This document shows positions 57,201-64,000 of a stretch of DNA of 64,000 nucleotides, in pieces. The notes below the pieces were generated by a model. It was given only the letters and a program-made list of their open reading frames with translations. It made no database searches and was not told the DNA's origin. The stretch comes from Streblospio benedicti (taxonomy: Eukaryota > Annelida > Polychaeta > Spionida > Spionidae), in assembly GCA_019095985.1 (NCBI GenBank), contig CM032661.1:22657797-22721796 (forward strand), given 5' to 3'. The position numbers and the translations under genes are program-made. Every line of letters begins with the position of its first letter. Position 1 is the first letter of the stretch.

Positions 57201-60200
57201 AAAAAGTGTCAGTGATTAATGCTTGCAGTAACATGTACAAATCAGAGCACATTACATTTTGAGTAAACATACAGTAACCAGCTGCCAACATAATTAATTG
57301 TAAGGAAACTTCCATTCAGATTCTGTGAGACTTCTTTGTCTATGGAAAAATTGTTTTACTCTGTTCTAGGAACAGACTATTGATAATTATCGAATGAAGC
57401 ATCAAAAATCTGATACATACATGTATCATGCTCCTCAACTTAATGTGTGAGAGCAAGACATTTTAATCTCATTCCCCATGAGGGACAATACGAGGTATGT
57501 TCATTGAATAGCCCAATGAATATTCACCATGTAAGTACAATAGATGATCTTTCGGGGTTGCACAAACCTATTGGGATATTCATGACCTACTGGATTTGAG
57601 TTTACGCCTACAGGGGGAAAATGGCCGATAAACAATTTCACAAATGTGAAGGTTCATTTTTGATAGCTGACTTCTCGCCTCTCAACAGAAAAATATTGTA
57701 AGTAATGTTCATTCTATGACAAATTATGCATATGCCCATTACCTAACAAAAATGTTTGTCTTAGTTATTAATTATGAACATAAGGCTGAGGTGTGCACTT
57801 CAGAATATATTGTAGATACTTTCTAAGTGTATATGGTAAAAAAGTCACTCAAGGCCTTTCTAAGAAGTTTGGAGACATAGACCTATTAGGTTTTGAGACA
57901 CCAAAGAAGCAGGGATTTAGAAGAAAATTGATAGATTTAGAAAAACCTGAAAGCGTGGAGTCAGGAACACCAAAGAACAAAATGATGCAAAGCTGAAGAT
58001 AAATGCAATCTTAATAACAATATCAGACAGAATCCAGGAATTATGACAGTTTATTGACAATCAGAACATATATCTTTCCAAAATGATGCAAAAGACTGGG
58101 AAGGATTGGAGAAACAAAATATGCATATGGTATAAGCAAACCAAGGTTTTGCTACAATAATGTGGCAGATCTATTATTATAGATCTTTCAGAATGGAACA
58201 GAAATTTCTTGGCAATTGATGCTATAATGCCACTCTATATCATATCGGCTGGTGGGACACCAGCCTCTATGGAAATCCCAACTGTAACCTAGAAAACTAA
58301 CCAATCAGCGCTATTCTCTCGCTATTTCGGGGGGAACTTTTGACCTGTCAATCTTCTGTAACTCCTCCTCCTCATAAATATTTGTAAAGATGTAGTTCTT
58401 CACGGTCATTTTGACAGTTATAAGTGAAAGACAAAAACTTTTCTGTGGCCTTCATAAATACGTATTTTTTTACATAAATTGTACGTTTGTGTTCAGAATC
58501 GTATCATTGGTTCTTATTTTTACTTCCATGTAATGAGATTGTAGATTCATATGTCTAGAATAGCTTCCAAACATGTTGCTGTTGCCGCAGTCGATTAAAA
58601 AAGACCGGTTTGAGACACACTTTAGAAGGATGAATTTCTACAAGTTCTCTTACTTGTAAAATAATACGAGTGCTGTGCGTCATCATAAAGAGTACAGATG
58701 ATCCGAAAATAGATATAAAACAACCTACTTGGGTGATAAACTCTATAAAAAACGTCTTCAAATATGTTCGTCGTGTGCGTACAACAGCGTGAGCTGTCAA
58801 ATTGCATCATCACCAACACAGACGCACAAAACACTGCGACTATCAAACAATGTGTGTGACGTTAGAAAATTTCCTTTTGTCCATGGCTTCATAATTGGTT
58901 TGTAATTAATCCGACAGTTGAATTCTTGATGGATATATTATTGCAATGATGCAAATCCATTCGTTTCAGAAATATCTCACTTCCAGGCCGATTTAAACAA
59001 TCCGCCATTTGCCGTGTTCCTTATATGGGCAAAAGCAACAACACGGCACTCATATGGCAATAGCCTTTTATATTGCACGCTGTAATAAATCCGAACACCG
59101 AATTGGAGCGCAAAGCGATTAAGACTATCTTCAGACAGCCTTTATAAATAAGATAAAGTATGGATTAGTGGCGACAACTCACGATACGATAGAGGCTGAA
59201 TACTAGTTAAGTTTACCTATTGAATTATGCATATATTTGACCTGATTGGCTTGGTCTCAAGGCTCAAAAGCAAGTTTTGAAAACGTATAGCTATTGAGCC
59301 CTTGATATTCAGGGTGTATAATGCAAGCCAAGGTAAACAACTCCTAATGTGAGCCTCATGGATTGATGATCTCAGCATTGTAACACTTCTCGAAACAGTA
59401 CAGGAGGGAAACATTTTGACACTCTTTCTATAAAAACAGAGATCTGAGCAGCGGTTTGATGGAGGCAAAGAAATAAATATCCTCTTACTGGTAGTACACT
59501 AAATATATTAAGTCTATGAAGGAGCACATCCGAACATATGTTAAAGGAGAACCTGCACCAGCTATTAGTGATGACATACAAAGAGTGATGTATCATGGTA
59601 TAGAAAATGAGCCAAATGCTATCGCCCTACTTGCCTTGGAAAAAGGGTCTTATACAGTAGAAAGGAATAGAATTCTACTAATTAAAGATAAAAATTATTG
59701 ACAATTTAATTTCAATCATTTTAAGCACTCCATGTTGATACATAAGAATATTAAATAACATACAATTTGCTAATTATAGTGACTAATGAAGTTTACCTTC
59801 AGGAAACCTAGAGAAGGGCTTAACATTTAGAAATCAGAAACAAATTTCGGATCAATATCCAAAGTAAATGTACACAGGCAACAAACAATATGTATTACTC
59901 AAGAGTGACATAAATACCCCCGCCCCTAGCATACATGTATAGCTTTCAAGATACGGCATAATCAGCATAGATCATTTTTTCTACTCCATCTAGGGTTGTT
60001 GTCATTTTACACTTGTAAGTTCTTAGCTTATTTCATCCAAATTACTTGTTGACATGAAGATTACAGCTATTATAGGCTATCTATACATGTAAAAGTTTGG
60101 TGATCATTACCATAAAATAATCATAAAATATCAGATTCTTTTACACCACCAGTGTCATTTTTGTTGGCCATTCGTGGAAAACCTCCTGTAGAATTTGCAT

Positions 60201-63200
60201 TGCCCATATAGTACAATCAGTATCCCAATAGGTTTGTGCATATCCCAAATATCATCTAGTTGTATACTTAGTGATTTTTACAAACTAAAAATGTTTGAGG
60301 CAATAACTTTTTTTATCTAGGAATTTTGTTGTATTCTAAGAAAAATTCATTTCAAAGCACAACACAGTTTCAATTCATTTCAAAACAGATTGTTACTGTA
60401 TGTGTTGATTTTTATTGAGGTAATTTCTAAATTGGATAACATTGATAAAAAAAATAGGTGAAAGGATAATATCCAAAGCTATGTTAAGGTTTGTCAACAG
60501 TTAGTGCAGCATTAATGTCACTCAAGCTACATTATTCTTTTGGCGGAAAGCACTCATTTTCATCCTGCTATCATGGTATGCATGCTTTTTAAAAGTCCCG
60601 AAGTGTATTCTTATCGTGAAAATTTAATCTAATTGTCAAAGTTGAATGAAAATGAGTTGCACGAAAGAATTCAGTCTATCAGTTCGAATTTCAGGTATAT
60701 TGGGAGGGATTTGCTTATCTTATTTTATTAGTTTTGGAGTCAAAGCAATTTTTAGTACACGTACGTGTACCATGTACCTCTGTTTGTACATATATATGAG
60801 AAACATTTGTGAAGTATTTGATTCACAAATAATGTGCAGCTACCTGATAAAGCAAATCTTGCTATTTGTATATCATGCAAGTTTTCAATACCTGATTTTG
60901 TACACGGAAAACCATCCCTTTTCAATATATGTGAAAAGGAAGACATAACGTTTCACATTTGCATTAATCCATTGAATTTCTGTTATACACAAGGAAATTA
61001 ATTGAATATGCAGAACTTTCGAGACAGTTCAGTACCATGGAAATGTAAGCTTATATCTGAAGGGCATACATATTAACCTCCTATTGATCAGTATGGACTT
61101 AAAACATGTCATTTAGATGAGTTTTCTCACTCATCAGCCATCTTGAAACCAAAAAGAGTCTCTTTACCATATGACTACAAATTAGACAGAATATCAAGCA
61201 TGGAAAAGCTTGTGTCAAAAGGATCTGTCAAAGGAAATACGCTTGTATCATTCAAAGGACACACTATTTTAAAAAATACACCATTCTACATACAAATATA
61301 TTTGTTCTTCCAACACCCAGTTATTGATCGTACCAGTTTGTTAGGAAATTAAATGTATACTGCAAACCAACATAGTAGAGGCTAGGATATCATTTTCATT
61401 TTCAATATTCTAAGTATAACATGAAAATAATAGTCCATTATATCAAACATAAAATATTAACAGAAATTCGATAAATGTAGGCAAACATGATTGACTTTCT
61501 ATTTCTCGTACTACCGTAGATGCAAACATAATAAAGTGATTTATGACGGTAAATGTAAGAACATTCAAAATGGCACCTACAAAAAACAACAGCCACATGC
61601 ATTATGACAAAGATGCCACACTTACAAAATCAATTACCTGGGTATTCAGCAAAAAAATCTTCCAATAGCAAAAAATCTTCCAATAGTGAAAGATAAAATT
61701 TTATTTTAAACATTAAAAAATCAAAAACAAAATAATTCAATTATCCACATTTGTGTGGGTTTCTTTTTAAAACAAGAGTAGCATCTTTGTAATAAAAGAA
61801 AAATAAGTAAACAAAATAGAAGTAGTGGTAGCAGGCGTAGTGGTGGAGCGTTGTCATGCCAACAGCAGGTGGAAAGATGTCGTCTGGACGGTGCCGGCCA
61901 TAGCCACCGTCGGCATGACTTACGGGGACGTTGAGAAGGCGTATTCTTTGATGATGAGCAAAACGTCGCTGAAGCACAACTTGGTGGTAACCGTGTGGCC
62001 ATGCGTGATCTGGGGCTTGTTCTCAGGCCCGTCCCATGTGTCCACTGCAGCAGCGGCAGCAGCAGACAGAAGAACAATGAGGCGAGTTACGAGGCCATAC
62101 ATGTAGAACATTACCCAACCACAGGTGACGCTGTCACATCAGTTTGCTGTGTACTAAACCTAACCATTTGAAGCAATTATACAGTTTTTAACATAATCCG
62201 CTGTCGATCTGGGGAATCCCCAGTTATCATATCTTTATATGGATGGAATACACAAGATGGTTTTAAGATGCACGTATGCAAATGAGCAGCTCTGATTGGC
62301 TGCAGGCACCAATAACTTTATGGATTTTGTTTGTGCCATTGTATTGATAAATGGCACAGTCTGTGGTGTGGAACATTGGCCAAGACAGTAAAATGCAAAT
62401 AATGGGTATATCTGTACTTTCCTATTAAATACAAAATGTACATGTACCACCAAGTCAATAAAATAATACCACTTTGTATCGAATGATTGTGTCGAATTGG
62501 TTGGGAAAAGTATCAGAATATTTCTCATTTTTCATGTTGAATCTTAACGAATTTCTAGAGTCAAAGCAATAGGCCTACTTATTGAATTGATTTTGTGTAA
62601 CGTTTACTACTTATCGATCAACATCTATCTTCTGATCTAAAAAAATCATTGGAATAAATCTGAATAGTAGAACAACACTGATATTTTCTTACACAGGGGA
62701 CTAATGAAAAATCATGTAAAAGACATATATCAAGCATACACAAGTAAATATGTAATAAAACACAATTATACGTGTATATCTAAACCTGTTCTATTTGGAC
62801 AGGCCCTAATTATTCCTTAATTCAAAGAAATGTCCTGGCTGCCGAGTCAACCTTGCCCTATACCGTCAAATATGGTCCGATCACAGGAGTCTGTTTGACC
62901 CATACCCAGCCATGTGAGATCTTTATTCAGGACTGTCCCACATGTTAGTTTTTTTAGTGTTCTTTTGCCTTTTTGTCCCCAAGCTTTTTCATTTTACTGA
63001 TCTATGCAAAGTTAAGTTTGACATGGCCTTTGCACATTATCAATGACTGGATACCAGTGCGTGCTGCATACCCTATTTATCTAAAATTCTGTCTGACTGT
63101 TCCCCTTCTCAGTAAGAGCAAAAACTGCATGATTTTCACCGCCTTTCTTATCAGTTTGTAGCCATTTTTTCCAGAACTTTCATTACATGATCTATCAACT

Positions 63201-63937
63201 ATAGCCCACCAAATTTTACCCTGTCTAATGCATTGCTCGAGGTGCATTGACTATGTGGCTTTCCTCTCTCTCGGATGGAATGCAGGTATCACAGATTATC
63301 TCCTCAATGAAGTCACATACAAGTTTGACACTAGATTTCATCTTTGAAATGGCCTTGCGTATTATCTCGGGTGATTTGGATGCTGAGACCTTCTATTCGA
63401 TGGGAAGTTCACTCCAAGAAAGCTCAACATTAAGAAGTTCTCTTTTAGTCTTGCTTAGTATGTATGTAATAGATATTATCTTAAACTATCAATTGCCATT
63501 TCGATAAATAAAACAATTAAATTTCTTTTTCCATTCTAATTATTAGATGTAGGAATACATTGACAAATAAAAACGCCAAAAATAACAACAGCATATCATG
63601 CAAACTACATACATGTAAAATACCATCATACCACCGAAACATTACAAATACTGAAAATATGTTGTACATACATACAAAATTTCATTTGCATAACATTTAT
63701 TTTCACCATCTATCTTATAAAAGAAATTGTCAGCCCAAAAAGGATTGAGCCATGATATATGAAGACAGTTAAGTATGTTCCACGCAAAGTAACCAACACA
63801 CTTGATTGATCTGTCTTAATCTACCTTTTATACAAATTTAATTCCACTTACATTCAATGCATCGGCACCCCATCTTGAGCACTCTGATGTATGCTTCCAC
63901 CGATGACTCGCTTTTGAACTGGTCACCCGTCAAGTAC
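33223..63937 (-). CDS. PLCG: Phospholipase C gamma, 5' end outside the window
   Basis: Receptor-tyrosine-kinase-activated enzyme that cleaves PIP2 to IP3 and diacylglycerol at the plasma membrane. Exons (bars mark duplicated exons): 63937-63852; 62044-61924 | 56844-56724; 55109-55037; 54659-54503; 54318-54119; 53709-53537; 52996-52796; 51559-51437 | 48945-48808; 47595-47537; 47186-47068; 45640-45581 | 43767-43693; 41653-41550; 41266-41127; 40818-40649; 37656-37557; 37263-37152; 36506-36368; 35673-35560; 35322-35205; 34925-34767; 34335-34247; 34046-33933; 33306-33223. Borders and phases agree throughout. Domains in order: X box ([39 protein letters not shown]); half PH with an acidic run; N-SH2 ([18 protein letters not shown]); C-SH2; SH3 ([20 protein letters not shown]); second half PH; Y box ([23 protein letters not shown]); C2 ([17 protein letters not shown]); a charged, coiled-coil-like tail. 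About 943 codons are present with one member of each pair. The first catalytic His exon, EF hands and N-terminal PH domain lie beyond 64000. Confidence 0.96.
33755..33890. repeat. GAGGTGGTCTC minisatellite in PLC gamma intron
   Basis: Imperfect repeats of an approximately 25-base unit built on (AT)AGAGGTGGTCTC (33773, 33848, 33863 and variants), just 40 bases from the exon at 33933. Confidence 0.65.
38093..38158. repeat. 33-bp perfect tandem duplication
   Basis: CATTTATCATAATTGGTTAA and the 13 bases that follow occur twice in a row without visible change, so the duplication is recent. Confidence 0.85.
39904..40384. mobile_element. TTAA-bordered repeat family, copy B (complete)
   Basis: 481 bp from TTAAGGATAATACTCAGTC to the inverse of TTAAAGGTTATGCTCAGTG, so the ends are inverted repeats of about 18 bp beginning at a TTAA. 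TTAA target sites are typical of piggyBac-type transposons; assignment to that superfamily is tentative. An inner inverted pair (GATTTTCGCCAGACGTAC ... GTCTGACGAAAATC) lies near the middle. No coding capacity. Confidence 0.75.
40899..41098. repeat. Tandem duplication, about 112-bp unit, in PLC gamma intron
   Basis: Two diverged copies: AATCATGGGATTTTTAGTG ... ATACGGCATTGAGTC followed by AATCATGGGATTTAGTGC ... ATACGGCATTGAGTC. The second ends about 30 bases before the exon at 41127. Confidence 0.8.
41654..43692. other. PLC gamma intron, 2.0 kb
   Basis: AT-rich. The only recognised structure is the tandem repeat at 43091-43264. No exon was seen. Confidence 0.55.
43091..43264. repeat. 107-bp tandem duplication around a TCTACATG array
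   Basis: GTTACAAGCAAACATTTGCC begins at 43091 and again at 43198, each followed by about 60 nearly identical bases. Between them lies an array of TCTACATG units (about 43151-43190), so the larger duplication includes a microsatellite that has expanded in one copy only. Confidence 0.85.
43693..43767 (-). CDS. PLCG: PLC gamma pTyr-linker exon, version B
   Basis: 75 nt, phase 0 at both ends, acceptor TTTTTAG and donor GTAGTA. It encodes a 25-residue acidic linker with [16 protein letters not shown]. It sits between the C-SH2 and SH3 exons, where human PLCG1 has LYEGRNPGFYVEANP with Tyr775 and the autoregulatory Tyr783. The second tyrosine here is in YMNP, a YxN-type site. It is either alternative to, or added to, the exon at 45581-45640. 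Confidence 0.85.
43768..45580. other. PLC gamma intron between the two linker exons, 1.8 kb
   Basis: AT-rich with no recognised repeat or exon. Any splice-choice elements for the linker pair would be expected here, but none could be identified by eye. Confidence 0.5.
45581..45640 (-). CDS. PLCG: PLC gamma pTyr-linker exon, version A
   Basis: 60 nt, phase 0 at both ends, acceptor CAG and donor GTAACC. It encodes [20 protein letters not shown]: the same IYG core as version B but a cluster of three further tyrosines in place of LYMNP. Both lengths are multiples of three, so one, both or neither can be spliced in without changing the frame. Confidence 0.85.
46500..46790 (+). mobile_element. Penelope-like retroelement, 3' fragment
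   Basis: A plus-strand frame shows the hallmark end of Penelope-like elements: [13 protein letters not shown] followed by [20 protein letters not shown] and [11 protein letters not shown], the block after the GIY-YIG endonuclease. Only this terminal piece (roughly 80 residues) is present; the reverse transcriptase part is absent. A G10 run follows at about 46764. It lies in a PLC gamma intron on the opposite strand. An old, 5'-truncated fossil. Confidence 0.8.
47596..48807. other. PLC gamma intron downstream of the C-SH2 exon pair
   Basis: 1.2 kb of AT-rich sequence. No exon, repeat family or RNA gene was recognised. Confidence 0.5.
48808..48945 (-). CDS. PLCG: PLC gamma C-SH2 first-half exon, version B
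   Basis: 138 nt; completes one codon at its start and leaves two bases at its end (AG before GTCAGT), exactly as version A does. It encodes [18 protein letters not shown], then GAYLVRKR and QYAISF. The invariant SH2 arginine (in LVRKR) is kept. It is five residues longer than version A, with a charged insert (VKDHDQDP) in the loop after the arginine. It is closer to the human sequence (WYHASLTRAQAE, GAFLVRKR) than version A. Confidence 0.93.
48946..51436. other. PLC gamma intron between the two C-SH2 exon versions, 2.5 kb
   Basis: AT-rich with no recognised element. Open frames at 49418-49805 have no motif. Confidence 0.5.
51437..51559 (-). CDS. PLCG: PLC gamma C-SH2 first-half exon, version A
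   Basis: 123 nt with the same phases and the same final AG as version B; acceptor CTTCTTCAG, donor GTGACC. It encodes [18 protein letters not shown], then GAFIVRKS and AYAISF. The phosphotyrosine-binding arginine is present. Sequence identity to version B is moderate (by eye near half), so the duplication is old and both versions have been kept under coding constraint. Confidence 0.93.
52280..52757. mobile_element. TTAA-bordered repeat family, copy C (complete, inverted)
   Basis: 478 bp, in the opposite orientation to copy B. It begins TTAAAGGTTATGCTCAGTG and ends as the inverse of TTTAAAGATATTGCTCAGCC, with TTAA at both borders. Internal landmarks (AATCGAATGATTTTCGCCAG, CACGTG near the same place) match copies A and B. 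Confidence 0.75.
53819..53976. mobile_element. 158-bp near-perfect palindrome (MITE-like)
   Basis: Arms of about 65 bp beginning ATCTTTCACAACACAAAATT, with only about three mismatches between them, around a loop of about 28 bases containing AAAAGCGC and GCATTGATGAGC. A transcript would fold into one long hairpin. No clear target duplication was found. It lies 110 bases upstream (coding sense) of the N-SH2 exon. Confidence 0.85.
55110..56723. other. PLC gamma intron downstream of X-box exon version B
   Basis: AT-rich. It includes the tandem repeat at 55500-55605 and a 14-bp inverted pair (GTACTGTGGCAGTG at about 55952, inverse near 56006-56019) with a loop of about 40 bases. CCGTATTCATTCTTATAAGCG near 55722 looks like part of a dispersed repeat. 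Confidence 0.45.
55500..55605. repeat. TTTTGGGTCATAATATTT tandem repeat
   Basis: Three diverged units of about 36 bases, each with TTTTTGGGTCA(T/C) followed by AATATTT and AAATTCTGTA. Confidence 0.75.
56724..56844 (-). CDS. PLCG: PLC gamma X-box exon, version B (proximal)
   Basis: 121 nt; its first two bases complete the Leu codon of CIEL, and it ends two bases into a codon at GTGAGT. It encodes [20 protein letters not shown], then [19 protein letters not shown]. It keeps the Asp of the E-L-D calcium site and the catalytic His of FHGHT (PLC delta1 Asp343 and His356). This is the version closest to the human sequence ([20 protein letters not shown]). Confidence 0.95.
57622..57996 (+). other. 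Possible two-exon coding stretch of unknown family
   Basis: An ATG at 57622 opens [20 protein letters not shown] and runs to a donor-like GTAAGT at about 57698. A second frame (about 57811-57996) is rich in Lys and Gly, includes [20 protein letters not shown], and follows TTGTAG. It may belong to the same mobile gene as the YqaJ-like fragments downstream on the same strand, or be chance. No family recognised. Confidence 0.3.
58263..59264. mobile_element. About 1-kb insertion inside a dispersed repeat
   Basis: The flanking halves of a short repeat that is continuous at 16348-16418 (inverted) are separated here by about 1,000 bases. The inserted DNA starts GCCTCTATGGAAATCC and ends CTTGGTCTCAAGGC; both ends have CCAATCAG within 50 bases in inverted orientation. 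No transposase was recognised. The reverse event, loss from the other copy, cannot be excluded. Confidence 0.5.
59516..59698 (+). mobile_element. YqaJ-like recombinase gene fragment (N-terminal motif)
   Basis: A frame with [20 protein letters not shown] resembles the conserved G-x-x-x-E-x-x-A motif that opens the YqaJ viral-recombinase/exonuclease domain, common in mobile genes of marine invertebrates. It is a fragment only, on the strand opposite to PLC gamma. Confidence 0.45.
61098..61290 (+). mobile_element. Possible YqaJ-like fragment (C-terminal motif)
   Basis: A plus-strand frame after GATCAG contains [20 protein letters not shown] and later [12 protein letters not shown], which resembles the L-K-x-x-x-x-Y-Y-x-Q-x-Q motif of YqaJ domains. 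Its order relative to 59516-59698 is correct for that domain. Weak evidence on its own. Confidence 0.3.
61924..62044 (-). CDS. PLCG: PLC gamma X-box exon, version A (distal)
   Basis: 121 nt, exactly the length and phases of version B; acceptor GCTGCTGCAG, donor GTAAGT. It encodes [20 protein letters not shown], then [19 protein letters not shown]. The calcium-binding Asp and the catalytic His (THGHT) are both kept, so the version should be active; Cys becomes Thr and the loop between them differs. The upstream exon 63852-63937 ends one base into a codon and joins either version as CIEL-D. Because 121 is not a multiple of three, using both or neither would break the frame, which supports strict mutual exclusion. 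Confidence 0.93.
62045..63851. other. PLC gamma intron upstream of the X-box exon pair
   Basis: 1.8 kb with no recognised element. The open frames at 62973-63507 have no motif and low-complexity stretches. Confidence 0.5.
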
Positions 63938-64000
63938 CTATGTACAGTTCATCAAACCTGTCAAACAAGTCCTGTCTAACTAGGAGGGGGGGGGTTGCAG

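Larger units (their letters stand above)
56845..61923. other. Intron between the two X-box exon versions, 5.1 kb
   Basis: The longest of the three between-copy introns. It carries plus-strand YqaJ-like fragments (59516-59698 and 61098-61290), a two-part open reading region at 57622-57996, and a 1-kb insertion splitting a short repeat (58263-59264). Confidence 0.55.

Noticed and set aside
58555-58846. Overlapping minus-strand open frames in the 1-kb insertion
   Set aside because: No recognisable transposase or host domain; the two frames overlap each other and neither has splice-bounded structure.
61924-62044. The distal X-box exon as part of a second, separate PLC gene
   Set aside because: It lies between two exons of the same PLC gamma gene, has exactly the same length and phases as its partner, and no other exons of a second PLC are nearby.

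Overview
The window is animal (metazoan) nuclear DNA: long AT-rich introns with GT-AG borders, split signalling genes, poly(A) signals and many small DNA transposons. The gene content (one ELMO-type and one phospholipase C gamma-type gene, neither closer to one vertebrate paralogue by eye) and the frequent ACATGTA-type words suggest a marine invertebrate, for example a lophotrochozoan or invertebrate deuterostome. The phylum cannot be fixed from the sequence alone.

Layout. 0.9-2.4 kb (+): last exons of a C2H2 zinc-finger protein with a PLDLS (CtBP-type) motif. 3.7-9.2 kb (+): a direct tandem duplication with a period of about 2.8 kb, each unit carrying an intronless copy of the pseudouridine synthase PUS7; the first copy is a decayed pseudogene and the second is nearly whole. 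9.5-25.0 kb (-): sixteen exons of an ELMO (engulfment and cell motility) gene from the start codon to just before the PH domain; the PH and proline-rich end was not found in the window. Nested on the opposite strand inside one ELMO intron (11.4-15.6 kb) is a complete nine-exon D-2-hydroxyacid dehydrogenase of the glyoxylate/hydroxypyruvate reductase type. 26.8-28.2 kb (+): a two-exon TMEM70-like mitochondrial membrane protein, head to head with ELMO. 28.2-33.2 kb: AT-rich DNA with no recognised gene. 33.2-63.9 kb (-): most of a phospholipase C gamma gene, from the middle of the catalytic X box to the stop codon. Its 5' part lies beyond the right edge.

The most interesting feature is that the PLC gamma gene holds three phase-matched pairs of duplicated exons: one in the catalytic X box (121 nt each), one for the phosphotyrosine-binding half of the C-terminal SH2 domain, and one for the short tyrosine-bearing linker before the SH3 domain, which corresponds to the region holding the autoregulatory Tyr783 of human PLCG1. 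In mammalian PLCG1 the phosphorylated linker binds the C-terminal SH2 domain, so a switch of both parts could give matched receptor/ligand isoforms within one enzyme. This is inferred from exon structure; no transcript data were available.

The rest is a well-populated mobile-element landscape: a 653-bp Harbinger-type MITE with TAA target duplications, a three-copy 105-107-bp MITE family, a three-copy TTAA-bordered family, a hAT-type MITE with a clean 8-bp duplication, a 158-bp near-perfect palindrome, a Penelope-like 3' fragment, YqaJ-like fragments in the intron between the X-box exon copies, and several minisatellites, one of which repeats a splice-donor neighbourhood.
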